Shown: in pieces, positions 28,843-38,179 of the stretch
Layout: each line of letters starts with the position of its first letter
Numbering within the stretch: the stretch's first letter is position 1
NCBI RefSeq assembly: GCF_027912515.1
Contig: NZ_CP115464.1
Span: forward strand, 372,001 to 436,000
Reading direction: 5' to 3'
Length of the DNA stretch: 64,000 nt
Origin: Brevundimonas sp. NIBR10
GTDB taxonomy: Bacteria > Pseudomonadota > Alphaproteobacteria > Caulobacterales > Caulobacteraceae
The notes under the pieces: generated by a model
What the model was told of the DNA's origin: nothing
The model's database searches: none
The model's input: only the letters and a program-made list of their open reading frames with translations
Translations under genes and position numbers: made by a program

Positions 28843-29256
28843 ATGCGAATTCGCGATGTGATGAGCAAGGATGTCCAGGTCGCCCGGCCGACCGACAGCC
28901 TGCGCGAGGTGGCTGCCCGGATGGGCGCCGGAGACTTCGGCTTCATCCCCGTCGCCGACGGCGACAAGCTGGTCGGGGCCATCACCGACCGCGACATCGC
29001 CATCCGTGCCGTGGGTGCCGGCCTCGGCCCCGAGGCGACGGTGAGCCAGGCCATGAGCTCGACCGTGACCACGGTGCTCGATTCCGACCCGCTCCAGGCC
29101 GCGCTCGACGCCATGGCCGCGGGCAAGATCCGCCGCCTGCCCGTCGTCGACAAGCACGAGCGGCTGGTCGGGGTCGTCTCGCTGGGCGACCTGTCCACCC
29201 GCGTGAAAGAGAAATACGCCGGCGAAACCCTGGAAACCATCTCCCGCCCGAACTGA
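28843..29256 (+). CDS. Two-CBS-domain protein
   Basis: A 137-residue protein made almost entirely of a CBS pair (about 1-60 and 70-130), with MRIRDVMSKDVQVARPTDS, ITDRDIAIRAV and RRLPVVDKHERLVGVVSLGDL. Such free-standing pairs bind adenine nucleotides and tune partner enzymes or channels. The start is supported by GAAGGAG before ATG 28843. It is divergent from the aldehyde dehydrogenase. Confidence 0.9.
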   Translation: MRIRDVMSKDVQVARPTDSLREVAARMGAGDFGFIPVADGDKLVGAITDRDIAIRAVGAGLGPEATVSQAMSSTVTTVLDSDPLQAALDAMAAGKIRRLPVVDKHERLVGVVSLGDLSTRVKEKYAGETLETISRPN

Positions 29257-29350
29257 GGTCATCAGGGGGCGTTCTCCGCGCTGGTAAATGCCCCCTTAAC
29301 CCTGTCCGCGCGACACTCGCGGCTCGACCCTTCCGGAGAGCTGCGCCCGT

Positions 29351-31774
29351 ATGTCCGCCGTCATGATCATCGGCAATCGCGCCTGGTTGAGCGCCCGCGT
29401 GCTGTGGGACGCGCCCTTCATGGTGCGGTTCCGGGGCGTGCTTCAGGCCCTGCTGGCGACCCTGCTGGCGGTGGCGCTGGTGTCGTGGAATCCGGCCGAT
29501 CCCAGTTTCAACGCGTCGTCGGGCGCGTCCGCGACCAATTGGCTGGGTGACAACGGGGCCCTGTTCGCCGATCTGGCCATGCAGTCCCTGGGTCTGGCCG
29601 CCTGGCCGATGACCGCCCTGCTGATCGCCTTCGGCCTGGCCCACGCGATCGGTGAGGCCATCCAGCAAAGGCTCAAACCCACGCCGCTCAAGGCCCTGTC
29701 GGCGACCGGCGGCGTCCTGATGCTGTCGGCCGCGCTCTCGGCCCTGGCCGCCCCCGCCGCATGGCCGCTGGCGGCCGGCATGGGCGGCCTGTGGGGAGAC
29801 GCCGTGTCCGGCGTGACCATCGGCGGCCTGACCGCCCTGCGCATCCCCGGCGCGGCGATCATTGTCGGCCTGCTGTTTGGCGGTCTGGGCCTGTGGGCCA
29901 CCGGCTATGCCGTGGGCCTGCGCATTTCGGATTTCGGCGAGGCCACCGCCTGGGCCTCTGGCCTGCGCCGTCGGCCCGCACCGGTCGCAGCCGCCCCCGT
30001 TCGCAAGCCCCGTGCGCCGCGCGCCGCGCCGACGGCCGCTCCGCTTATCATGCCCGAGGTCGAGCCTGCGCTTTCGACCCGCACCCGCGCGCCGGTCGAG
30101 GAGCCCGCGCTGGAAGATGTCGACGCCGCCCCGCCCTGGGACGAGCCCGCGCCGTATGCCCCGGCTCCCGCCCCCCTCGCCTCGACCGAACCCCGCGTCG
30201 CCGCCCCCAAGGCCCCCAAGAAGCGCGCCGTTGACGACGACCAGATCGGCTTCGAGTTCACCCGTCCCGAAGGCGCCTTCGACCTGCCCCCGCTCGGTAT
30301 CCTGACCAAGCCGCTGGCCCGCGTCGGGGCCGTGGACGAACACGCGCTGAAGCAGAACGCCAAGATGCTGGAGGGCGTCCTGGCCGAGTTCGGCGTACGC
30401 GGCGTGATCGACCAGATCCGCCCCGGCCCCGTCGTCACCCTGTACGAACTCGCCCCGGCCCCCGGCGTGAAGCACGGCCGGGTCGTGGCCCTGTCCGACG
30501 ACATCGCCCGTTCCATGTCGGCCCGCGCCTGTCGCATCAGCGTGGTTCAGGGCCGCAACGCCATCGGCATCGAACTGCCCAACGCCAAACGCGAAACCGT
30601 CTATCTGCGCGACCTGCTGTCCAGCGCCGAATACGACAAGAAGGGCCATCTGCTGCCGCTGGCGCTGGGCGAGACTATCGGCGGCGAGCCCTATGTCGCC
30701 GACCTGGCCCGGATGCCCCACCTGCTGATCGCGGGCACCACCGGATCGGGCAAGTCGGTGGGGGTCAACGCCATGATCCTGTCGATCCTGTACCGGCACT
30801 CCCCCGCCGAATGCCGCTTCATCATGATCGACCCCAAGATGCTGGAGCTGTCGGTCTATGACGGCATTCCGCACCTGCTGGCCCCCGTCGTGACCGATCC
30901 CAAGAAGGCCGTCGTCGCCCTGAAATGGACGGTGCGCGAGATGGAGGACCGCTATCGCCGGATGTCCAAGCTGGGGGTCCGCAACGTCGCCAGCTACAAC
31001 GACCGCGCGCGCGAGGCCCAGGCCAAGGGCGAGCATTTCGAGCGCACGGTCCAGACCGGCTTCGATGACCAGGGCCGCCCGGTCTATGAGTCCGAGAAGA
31101 TCCGCCCCGAACCCATGCCCTATCTGGTCGTGGTCATGGACGAGATGGCCGACCTGATGCTGGTCGCCGGCAAGGATGTGGAAGGGGCCGTCCAGCGCCT
31201 GGCCCAGATGGCCCGCGCCGCGGGCATCCACCTGATCATGGCCACCCAGCGTCCGTCGGTGGACGTCATCACCGGCACCATCAAGGCCAACTTCCCGACC
31301 CGGATCAGCTTCCAGGTCACCTCCAAGATCGACAGCCGAACCATCCTGGGCGAACAGGGCGGCGAACAGCTGCTGGGCCAGGGTGACATGCTCTACATGG
31401 CCGGCGGCGGCCGCATCACCCGCCTGCACGGCCCGTTCGTGGACGACAAGGAGGTCGAGGACGTCTGCAAACACCTGAGGGCCCAGGCCGAGCCCGACTA
31501 TCTGGACCTGATCACCGACGATCCCGACGGCGACGGCGACGCGGCCATGGGTGGCGAGGACGGCGGAGGCTCCGGCGACGACCTCTACGACCGTGCCGTC
31601 GCCGTGGTCACCCGCGACCGCAAGGCCTCGACCAGCTACGTCCAGCGCCGCCTCCAGATCGGCTACAACCGCGCCGCCTCCCTGATCGAGAGAATGGAAC
31701 AGGAAGGCGTCGTCTCGGCCGCCAATCACGCCGGCAAGCGTGACATCCTGGCCGGACCCCCGCCGATGGCGTAA
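29351..31774 (+). CDS. ftsK: DNA translocase FtsK
   Basis: An 807-residue septal DNA pump that clears the terminus region and activates XerCD at dif. Four membrane segments lie within residues 25-195, then a Pro/Ala linker (about 210-300), the alpha-beta motor with Walker A GTTGSGKS at 462-469 and Walker B-like [12 protein letters not shown], and the C-terminal winged-helix gamma domain (about 745-800, [22 protein letters not shown]) that reads KOPS. Xer recombinase is encoded 26 kb to the left. TTAACCCTG lies about 50 bases before the start. Confidence 0.96.
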   Translation: MSAVMIIGNRAWLSARVLWDAPFMVRFRGVLQALLATLLAVALVSWNPADPSFNASSGASATNWLGDNGALFADLAMQSLGLAAWPMTALLIAFGLAHAIGEAIQQRLKPTPLKALSATGGVLMLSAALSALAAPAAWPLAAGMGGLWGDAVSGVTIGGLTALRIPGAAIIVGLLFGGLGLWATGYAVGLRISDFGEATAWASGLRRRPAPVAAAPVRKPRAPRAAPTAAPLIMPEVEPALSTRTRAPVEEPALEDVDAAPPWDEPAPYAPAPAPLASTEPRVAAPKAPKKRAVDDDQIGFEFTRPEGAFDLPPLGILTKPLARVGAVDEHALKQNAKMLEGVLAEFGVRGVIDQIRPGPVVTLYELAPAPGVKHGRVVALSDDIARSMSARACRISVVQGRNAIGIELPNAKRETVYLRDLLSSAEYDKKGHLLPLALGETIGGEPYVADLARMPHLLIAGTTGSGKSVGVNAMILSILYRHSPAECRFIMIDPKMLELSVYDGIPHLLAPVVTDPKKAVVALKWTVREMEDRYRRMSKLGVRNVASYNDRAREAQAKGEHFERTVQTGFDDQGRPVYESEKIRPEPMPYLVVVMDEMADLMLVAGKDVEGAVQRLAQMARAAGIHLIMATQRPSVDVITGTIKANFPTRISFQVTSKIDSRTILGEQGGEQLLGQGDMLYMAGGGRITRLHGPFVDDKEVEDVCKHLRAQAEPDYLDLITDDPDGDGDAAMGGEDGGGSGDDLYDRAVAVVTRDRKASTSYVQRRLQIGYNRAASLIERMEQEGVVSAANHAGKRDILAGPPPMA

Positions 31775-31790
31775 GGCCGGGGCGACCGAG

Positions 31791-32954
31791 CTAGGCCGCC
31801 TCGACGGTCGCCTGTTCGGCCTTCCTGACCGCCGACGCCCGCAGCTTTTCGCTCTCTGACTTCAACTGCCCGCAGGCGGCGAGGATGTCGCGGCCGCGGG
31901 GGGTGCGGATGGGGCTGGCGAAGCCGGCCTTGTTCAGGATGGCGGCAAAGGTCTCGATCGTCTTCCAGTCCGAACATTCATAGTCGGTGCCGGGCCAGGG
32001 GTTGAACGGGATCAGGTTCACCTTGGCCGGCAGGCCGTCGATCAGCCTGACCAGGGCACGGGCCTCGGCCGGGCTGTCGTTGACGCCCTTGAGCATGACG
32101 TATTCGAACGTCACCCGCCGCGCGTTCGACAGGCCCGGATAGGCGCGGATGCCGGCCATCAGCTGATCCAGCGGATATTTCTTGTTCAGCGGCACCAGCA
32201 CGTCGCGCAGGGCATCGTTGGTGGCGTGCAGGCTGATCGCCAGCATGGCCTGGGTCCGGGTCCCCAGCGGCTCCAGTTGCGGCACCACACCACTGGTCGA
32301 GACCGTGATCCGGCGGCGCGACAGGGAAATGCCCTCGGGGTCGGAGATGATGTCGATGGCGTCGGACACCGCGTCCAGATTGTAGAGCGGCTCGCCCATG
32401 CCCATGAAGACGATGTTGGACAGGCGGCGATCCTCACTGGGGGACGGCCATTCCTCCAGGTCGTCGCGCGCGACCTGGACCTGGGCCACGATCTCGGCGG
32501 TGGTCAGGTTGCGGACCAGCTTTTGCGTGCCCGTATGGCAGAAGGTGCAGTTCAGGGTGCAGCCGACCTGTGACGACACGCACAGGGCCCCGGCGCGGCC
32601 CACGTCGGGGATATAGACCGCTTCGACCTCGATGCCCGGCGCGGTGCGGATCAGCCATTTGCGGGTGCCGTCCTTGGACACCTGGCGCTCGACGATCTCG
32701 GGCCGGGCCAGGGTGAAGGTCTCGGCCAGCTTGGCCCGCGTGTCCTTGGCGACGTCGCTCATCAGGGCGAAGTCGGTGACGCCATAGTGATGGATCCAGC
32801 GCCACACCTGGCTGGCCCGCATCCGCGCCTTCTCCGGGGGACAGATGCCCCCGTCGATCATCGCCTGACGCAGGTCCGGACGCGTCAGACCGGCGAGGTT
32901 GACGGGCGACCTGGGGGCAGGCGTCGTGCGCGTGAGATCGAGCGTGATGCTCAA
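31791..32954 (-). CDS. rlmN: Dual-specificity 23S rRNA/tRNA adenine-C2 methyltransferase RlmN
   Basis: A 387-residue radical-SAM enzyme that methylates C2 of A2503 in 23S rRNA and A37 of some tRNAs. The cluster motif is C132-x3-C136-x2-C139 ([10 protein letters not shown]), preceded by ALCVSSQVG, and the methyl-carrying cysteine is C361 in [18 protein letters not shown] and SLHATND are family signatures. An extra C-terminal tail of about 25 charged residues follows. It is convergent with ftsK. Confidence 0.95.
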   Translation of the reverse strand: MSITLDLTRTTPAPRSPVNLAGLTRPDLRQAMIDGGICPPEKARMRASQVWRWIHHYGVTDFALMSDVAKDTRAKLAETFTLARPEIVERQVSKDGTRKWLIRTAPGIEVEAVYIPDVGRAGALCVSSQVGCTLNCTFCHTGTQKLVRNLTTAEIVAQVQVARDDLEEWPSPSEDRRLSNIVFMGMGEPLYNLDAVSDAIDIISDPEGISLSRRRITVSTSGVVPQLEPLGTRTQAMLAISLHATNDALRDVLVPLNKKYPLDQLMAGIRAYPGLSNARRVTFEYVMLKGVNDSPAEARALVRLIDGLPAKVNLIPFNPWPGTDYECSDWKTIETFAAILNKAGFASPIRTPRGRDILAACGQLKSESEKLRASAVRKAEQATVEAA

Positions 32955-33020
32955 GGGGATGTCCTGATGGGGAGGCGGATGGGCCTTATAGCACGGATCG
33001 CGCTGGATTTAAGGCGTGGC

Positions 33021-33608
33021 CTATCCGGCTTTTCCCGTGGAAACCCAATCGGCCGGCAGCGCATGCCACGGGACGTCAGGAAACTGCTGCGCCAATCGCT
33101 CCTTCCCCCGGCGAACGCGAAGAATCGGCCCTAGCAACGGCTCCTCGCGAGCCGGGTCGAAATCCGCTGGCAGACGGTCCGGAATATGGCAGTCGGCATC
33201 CCACGCGGCCACGATCTCGAGCGATTGGATGGCGGGATCATCAGGCCGCGCATCATACGGGGCGCCGCCATCTCCCGGCCATACCGTAAGGGTCGAGTTT
33301 CCAACTGGCCACTGGACCTGGTCGCGCGGAACGGCGAGGTCCGGGTGCATCTCCGCCTTTCCGATCCTCTTCCATACCCCATTGCGTAGGGCATTTCCGA
33401 TCGAGGGGTAGCTGACAGTGACCTCGCTCATAATCGGCATGGACAAAATCCGCCGGGGACTCTCGATCTCCCGACTGCGGTAACGAAGAAATCCAATACG
33501 CCTCAGCGGCGTGACCTGTCCAAAATAGATCCATCCATCAGTCCCGACGACTGCATACAGTGTTCCCGCAGCAAGAACGGCGCGCGCGTTGGGGTCCGGT
33601 TCAAACAT
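33021..33608 (-). CDS. Hypothetical protein, possibly Imm26-like; atypical base composition
   Basis: A 195-residue soluble protein without signal peptide. The first 100 residues (AAGTLYAVVGTDGWIYFGQV, then NGVWKRIGKAEM) are reminiscent of immunity-26-type domains, but this is a pattern impression, not a firm match. Its DNA is clearly more A/T-rich than its neighbours: 28 of the 60 bases from 33481 to 33540 are G or C, against roughly two-thirds or more around it. That suggests recent acquisition. Its ATG shares a base with the stop of the metallopeptidase gene (TGATG), so the two are coupled. Confidence 0.65.
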   Translation of the reverse strand: MFEPDPNARAVLAAGTLYAVVGTDGWIYFGQVTPLRRIGFLRYRSREIESPRRILSMPIMSEVTVSYPSIGNALRNGVWKRIGKAEMHPDLAVPRDQVQWPVGNSTLTVWPGDGGAPYDARPDDPAIQSLEIVAAWDADCHIPDRLPADFDPAREEPLLGPILRVRRGKERLAQQFPDVPWHALPADWVSTGKAG

Positions 33609-34024
33609 CACCCCTCCCCATCCTCGATCGCGTGGATCTGGTCGTCGTCGAGGCCGAAGTGGTGGCCGATTTCGTGGATCAGGACGTGGGCGATGATCTC
33701 GGACAGGCCGACATCGCCGCGCTCGCACCATTCGTCCAGGATCGGCCGGCGATACAGGAAGATGCGCGACGGTTCAGCCGCCGGGCCCAGGGCGTCGCGG
33801 CTGCCGATGTCGACGCCCGAATACAGCCCCGTCAGCTCGAACGGGTCCTCCATGTCGAACGAGGCCAGGGTCTCGTCGTCGGCGAAGTCGTCGATGCGGA
33901 TCACCACCTCGCCCGCCGCCGCCCGAAACGGCGCAGGCAGGTCGGCAAAGGCCTGCTGCGCCAGACGCGCGAAATCGTCGAGCGAGGGGGCAGACTGGTC
34001 GGTCCAGGTGGGTTTGTCCGGCAC
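33608..34024 (-). CDS. Small zincin-type metallopeptidase family protein
   Basis: A 138-residue protein with HVLIHEIGHHFGL, the HExxH zinc motif followed by a third His, near its C-terminus. This is the minimal metallopeptidase family often annotated as acetylmuramidase- or possible-zinc-protease-like. The central part holds LASFDMEDPFELTGLYSG and IFLYRRPILDEW. GTG 34024 is chosen because CAGGA lies nine bases upstream; the open frame beyond it runs into the inverted repeat at 34036-34126. Substrate unknown. Confidence 0.85.
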   Translation of the reverse strand: MPDKPTWTDQSAPSLDDFARLAQQAFADLPAPFRAAAGEVVIRIDDFADDETLASFDMEDPFELTGLYSGVDIGSRDALGPAAEPSRIFLYRRPILDEWCERGDVGLSEIIAHVLIHEIGHHFGLDDDQIHAIEDGEG

Positions 34025-34035
34025 AGTGCGGTCCT

Positions 34036-34126
34036 GAGTGGTTAGTGACTGGTGATGAGTGGTTGCTCGTCGCGGATCGAACAACGTCCCCAGCCACCAA
34101 TCACTAGCCACTAATCACCAACCACC
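34036..34126. repeat. Imperfect inverted repeat built from GTGGTTAGTGA-type units
   Basis: The left arm (34036-34065) is made of units like GTGGTTAGTGACTGGTGATG. The right arm (34092-34126) holds their complements (CCACCAATCACTAGCCACTAATCACC). The arms pair imperfectly around a 26-base centre. The sequence is far less GC-rich than the surroundings and resembles no coding or promoter pattern I know. It lies between the metallopeptidase start and divL. Confidence 0.6.
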
Positions 34127-34189
34127 CCAACCCCCATGCAATCCGCGCCAATTCGATTATGGTGAACGCCGAATCGGCGGGTGAAATCC

Positions 34190-36520
34190 ATGGCGGAAGC
34201 CGAAATCGCCTATGTGGCGGCGGCGGGAGCGGCGGGACTGGCGCTGGCGGTCAGCGCCTGGGCCTTGCGGCTGCGCGCCGGTCTGGCCGCGCGCGAGGCG
34301 GCGGTCGAGGCCGCAGCGGCCCGCCAGCAGCGCGCCGAAGCGGAGCGCGACGGGGCCCTGAGCGCCTTCGACGACATCCGCATCGGCCTGGTGGCCGGCG
34401 GCGGCGTCTTCTCCTTGGCCGGGGCCGCCGAGACCGTCGCCGCCGCCCGCCTGGCCCTGGCCCCCGAGACCCCGACCACCGAGGCCGACGACGATGCGGT
34501 CATTCTGGCCGCCGCCGTCCACGCCAACTACTCCGAGGCCGTGCGCGACCTGGTCGAGCGGGGGGTTGCCTTCGACCTGACCATCGATGACTGGGCCGTC
34601 GAGGGCCGACCGGCCGGTGGCCTGGCCTGGCTTCGGCTGTCGCCCGGACAGGCGGCGTCCACCGGCGTGGACCCGGGCCTGGGCCTGCTGACCGACGCCT
34701 CGCCGGCCCCGACCTGGGTCGTGGATGCGAGCGGGGGGCTGATCTGGGCCAACCGCGCCTGGCTGGCCGAGGTGGGGGCCGACACCGTCGATCAGGCGCG
34801 CGAGCGGGCGCTGAGCTTCGACCGGGGGGCCGAGCCCATCCTGGCCGAGGCCGGGCGGATCGGCACCCGACAGGAAGGCTTTCGGTGGACCACCGGCGGC
34901 GGCCGTCGCCGTGCCTGGCGGATCGTCGCCGAACCCCTGGCCGTCTCGGTCGAGGGCGGCGGGGCGGTGCTGGCCTTCGCCATCGACATGACCGAGGCCG
35001 AGGAGACCCGCGACACCCTGCGCCGTCACGTCGAGGCCCATGACGAGACCCTGAACCACCTGGCCGACGCGGTCGCCATCTTCGGTCCGTCCAAGCGGCT
35101 GGCCTTCCACAACACCGCCTTCCAGACCCTGTTCAACATCGATCCGGCCTGGCTGGATGAGCGACCGACCCATGCCGAACTGCTGGATCGCCTGCGCCAG
35201 AAGCGGCAGTTGCCCGAGGTCATCGACTATGCGGGCTGGAAGGCGACCGAGCTCGACTTCTATGGCGCGTCGGAGGCCGCCCCCGACGACAGCTGGTCCC
35301 TGCCCGACGGCCGAACATTGCGCGTGGTGCGCCAGCCCCATCCCTTGGGCGGCATCCTGCTGCTGTTCTCGGACATCACCGACGAGCTGAAGCTGCGCAG
35401 CCGCTACAACGCCCAGATCCAGGTCCAGACCGCGACCCTGGACAAGCTGAACGATGCGGTGGCCGTGTTCGGCTCCGACGGCCGTCTGCGCCTGCACAAC
35501 GAGGCGTTCGAGACCTTCTGGGGCCTGTCGAACGACCAGCTGGTCGAGGCCGGCGATTTCGACGCCGTCGCCGAACTGGCCAAGGCCGCCATGCCCGACG
35601 CAGGCCTGTGGCTGGGGCTCAAGGCGCGGGTCGCCGATCCCGACCCCGAAAGCCGCGTCGCCGTCTCGGGCGAGGCGCGGACCACCGATGGCCGGATCGC
35701 CGCCTGGCAGACCCGGCCCCTGCCCGACGGCGCCACCCTGGTCGCCTTCTCCGACGTCACCGCGCGCCGCGAGCTGGAACAGGCCCTTGCCGCCAAGGCC
35801 GCCGCGCTCGAGGAAAGCCAGGCCCTGAAGCGCGAGTTCGTCGGCTCGGTCAGCTATGAGCTGCGTACGCCCCTGACCACCATCGTCGGCTATTCCGAAC
35901 TGCTGGAGACCCTGGGCGACCTCAACGAGCGCAACCGCCAGCACGCCGGCGCCATCCGCGTCGCCGCCAGCCAGCTGGCCCGATCCATCGACGACGTGCT
36001 GGACATGGCCCAGATCGACGCCGGCGAGATGGAGCTGACGCTGGGCGACGTCCGTATCAGTGACCTGTTCGCCGATGCGGTCGAACGGTTCCGTCCGCGC
36101 GTCGAGGGCCGGGGCGGTGTGCTGCGGGCGCTGGCCGCCGCCCGCCTGCCTGCGATCCGCGGCGACGCCCGTCGCATCGGTCAGGCGCTGGACCATCTGC
36201 TTGAAAACGCCGTCCGCGCGATCTCCGAGGGCGGGCTGGTGACGCTGAAGGCCGAGGCCAACGAGACGGAGGTCCGCATCCGGGTCGAGGACACTGGGCG
36301 CGGCATCCCCTATCACCTCCAGGCCCACGTCTTCGATCGGTTCGTGCGCCGCGACCGGGGTGGCCCCGGCGTCGGCCTTGCCCTGGTCAAGGCCCTGGTC
36401 GAACTGCACGGCGGCTGGGCCGAGGTCGAGAGCGAGCCCGGCAAGGGTGCCGCCTTCATCCTGCACCTGCCGATCGAAGCCGTCAGCGACGCGGCGGCGC
36501 CGGAGTTGCTGCTGGGTTAG
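34190..36520 (+). CDS. divL: Cell-cycle pseudo-histidine kinase DivL (tyrosine at phosphoacceptor site)
   Basis: 776 residues from ATG 34190 (GTG 34181 is in frame). A membrane-anchoring N-terminal helix (about 5-30) precedes several PAS-like sensor domains (about 155-265, 280-400 and 410-530), then a HisKA-type dimerisation domain and ATPase. The phosphoacceptor motif is SVSYELRTPLT: Tyr556 (TAT at 35855) replaces His, the hallmark of Caulobacter DivL, which binds phosphorylated DivK and modulates CckA rather than acting as an ordinary kinase. ATPase boxes ENAVRAI, DTGRGIP and GGPGVGLALV are kept. Length and layout match DivL (769 residues in C. crescentus). Confidence 0.92.
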   Translation: MAEAEIAYVAAAGAAGLALAVSAWALRLRAGLAAREAAVEAAAARQQRAEAERDGALSAFDDIRIGLVAGGGVFSLAGAAETVAAARLALAPETPTTEADDDAVILAAAVHANYSEAVRDLVERGVAFDLTIDDWAVEGRPAGGLAWLRLSPGQAASTGVDPGLGLLTDASPAPTWVVDASGGLIWANRAWLAEVGADTVDQARERALSFDRGAEPILAEAGRIGTRQEGFRWTTGGGRRRAWRIVAEPLAVSVEGGGAVLAFAIDMTEAEETRDTLRRHVEAHDETLNHLADAVAIFGPSKRLAFHNTAFQTLFNIDPAWLDERPTHAELLDRLRQKRQLPEVIDYAGWKATELDFYGASEAAPDDSWSLPDGRTLRVVRQPHPLGGILLLFSDITDELKLRSRYNAQIQVQTATLDKLNDAVAVFGSDGRLRLHNEAFETFWGLSNDQLVEAGDFDAVAELAKAAMPDAGLWLGLKARVADPDPESRVAVSGEARTTDGRIAAWQTRPLPDGATLVAFSDVTARRELEQALAAKAAALEESQALKREFVGSVSYELRTPLTTIVGYSELLETLGDLNERNRQHAGAIRVAASQLARSIDDVLDMAQIDAGEMELTLGDVRISDLFADAVERFRPRVEGRGGVLRALAAARLPAIRGDARRIGQALDHLLENAVRAISEGGLVTLKAEANETEVRIRVEDTGRGIPYHLQAHVFDRFVRRDRGGPGVGLALVKALVELHGGWAEVESEPGKGAAFILHLPIEAVSDAAAPELLLG

Positions 36521-36695
36521 CCGGGCCACTCCCTGCCCGTTTCGCGACCCGATCCTCTGCGTCAGGGAACCTTCCTGCCTGAACAGGGCTTCATCGGGCC
36601 GCCGGAATATGGTCAGGCTGGCGTCATCACCTCGCCGCGCCGGACCGCCAGAACGGCAGGATCGAACCATCATCCCGAACGGGAGGAGACCCCAG

Positions 36696-37346
36696 ATGAC
36701 CCTTTCACGCCGCGACCTCGGTTTTGGCCTCGCCGCCATCGCCGGCCTGGCCGCCCCCGGCCTGCTGACCGGGCCCGCCGCCGCCCAGGCCCCCCTGTCC
36801 GCCGAGGACCAGGCCACGCTGGCCCGCGCCCAGGGCTATCTCCAGGCTCTGACCTCGGCCCAGGGGACCTTCGTCGAGACCGGCGCGGGCGGACAGCGGC
36901 GCGAGGGGCGGTTCTATATCCAGCGCCCCGGCAAGATGCGGTTTGAATATACCAACCCGGCCGGGCTGCTGGTCGTGTCGGACGGCTATAACGTCAAACG
37001 CTACGACCCCCGGCTGGAGACCTTCCAGCAGGTGCCGCTGGGCCAGACGCCGCTGTCGACCTTCCTGGCCCGCAACGTCCGCTTCGACCAGGGGGTCCGC
37101 GTCGACCGCGTCACCCGGATGCAGACCGGCGCCTTTGCCATCACAGCGCGAGACAGCCGCCGCCCCAACGACGGCTCGGTCATCCTGGCCTTCGCCGGGT
37201 CGCCGCTGAGGCTTCAGGAATGGACCATCACGGACGCCCAGGGCTCGCGGACGCGGACCCAGCTGACCTCCATGGCACCCGCATCAGGTCTGGCCGCCAG
37301 CCTGTTCCAATTGCGCGATCCGACCCGACGGCCGGGGCGGAACTGA
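36696..37346 (+). CDS. lolA: Outer-membrane lipoprotein carrier protein LolA family
   Basis: A 216-residue periplasmic carrier of the LolA family, which shuttles lipoproteins from LolCDE to the outer membrane. The mature domain shows AQGTFVETG, GRFYIQRPGKMRFEYTNP and LLVVSDGYNVKRYDP. The signal peptide begins MTLSRRDLGFGL, a twin-arginine pattern unusual for LolA, and ends near AAAQA (residue 31). ATG 36696 follows GGGAGGAG. It lies downstream of divL, with a 175-base gap holding no obvious signal. Confidence 0.88.
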   Translation: MTLSRRDLGFGLAAIAGLAAPGLLTGPAAAQAPLSAEDQATLARAQGYLQALTSAQGTFVETGAGGQRREGRFYIQRPGKMRFEYTNPAGLLVVSDGYNVKRYDPRLETFQQVPLGQTPLSTFLARNVRFDQGVRVDRVTRMQTGAFAITARDSRRPNDGSVILAFAGSPLRLQEWTITDAQGSRTRTQLTSMAPASGLAASLFQLRDPTRRPGRN

Positions 37347-37528
37347 CGCCCCACGTGCGGTGGACCGACTCACTGATCGTGGTTCTGCGACAACAGCAAA
37401 GCGTCACATTGTAGTGTTTGACATTTTTTTAGGGCCGTGACACTTTGACCACAGGACGACGGCGGTCGTCCTTCCGCGTCGGACGTCATCCCCTCCCGAT
37501 AGCGGCGTGTGAGAGAGACCACTTCAAA

Positions 37529-37561
37529 ACGCCCGGCGAGCGATCGCCGGGCGTCTTTTTT
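37529..37561. terminator. Rho-independent terminator between lolA and alkB
   Basis: Perfect 11-bp stem ACGCCCGGCGA (37529-37539) / TCGCCGGGCGT (37544-37554) with a GCGA loop, followed on the + strand by C and six T residues. The minus strand has GTTTTG after the stem, so it probably serves both converging transcripts. The 180 bases between lolA and this stem also contain TTTGACATTTTTTT (about 37419-37432). Confidence 0.9.
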
Positions 37562-38177
37562 ATCGCGCGCGTCTCAGCGTCAGATTGAGCCGCCCGCCGC
37601 CGGGCACGACCTGCGACGACCCTTCCAGCACCCGGTCGATCCCGTGCCGCGCCAGTCGTGCCGGGCCCGTCAGGGCGCAGACGTCGCCGGAGGTCAGCCG
37701 CACTGTCCGCGTCGGCCCACCACCTGCCGGGCCGATCCGGAACACCGCCGTATCCCCCAGCGACACCGACAGCACCGGCGCGGTCGTGTCCGCCTCGTCC
37801 CGATCCTGATGCAGCCCCATCTTCGCACGCCCCCGGTACAGGTTGACCAGACAGGCATCGGGCGGCGCGGGCCAGCCGGTCAGATCGTCCCAGAGGCGCA
37901 GCAGTAGCGGCGGGATCGGCGGCCATGCGCGGCCAGTCTCGGGGTGGGTGGCCTGGTATCGATAGCCTGCCCGGTCCGAGACCCAGCCCAGCGGCCCCAG
38001 ATTGCTCATCCGCACCGAGAACGGTCGTCCGCCCGGCGTGGCAGGCTGATAGAAGGGGGCGTCCTCGATCGCCGTCATGACCTCGGCGACCAGCGCAGAC
38101 TGCGCCGTCACCGACAAGGCCTGGGGCCAGAGCCGAAAGCCCGGCAGACCGGTATCGATCTCGGCGCAGGCCGCCAC
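37560..38177 (-). CDS. alkB: AlkB family Fe(II)/2-oxoglutarate dioxygenase, alkylation repair
   Basis: A 205-residue dioxygenase that removes 1-methyladenine and 3-methylcytosine lesions from DNA. Iron ligands H123 and D125 lie in NLYRGRAKMGLHQDRDE and H178 in RHGIDRV; the 2-oxoglutarate Arg residues are R196/R202 in GGRLNLTLRRAR. The start is GTG 38177, two bases after the dapB stop, so it is the last gene of a dnaJ-dapB-alkB run. The terminator at 37529-37561 follows directly. Confidence 0.9.
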   Translation of the reverse strand: MAACAEIDTGLPGFRLWPQALSVTAQSALVAEVMTAIEDAPFYQPATPGGRPFSVRMSNLGPLGWVSDRAGYRYQATHPETGRAWPPIPPLLLRLWDDLTGWPAPPDACLVNLYRGRAKMGLHQDRDEADTTAPVLSVSLGDTAVFRIGPAGGGPTRTVRLTSGDVCALTGPARLARHGIDRVLEGSSQVVPGGGRLNLTLRRAR

Positions 38178-38179
38178 GA

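Noticed and set aside
28982..31729. 915-codon open frame opposite ftsK
   Set aside because: Antisense shadow; product is Gly/Gln/His-rich without any domain.
34157..36817. 886-codon open frame opposite divL
   Set aside because: Antisense shadow of divL; composition explains the lack of stops.
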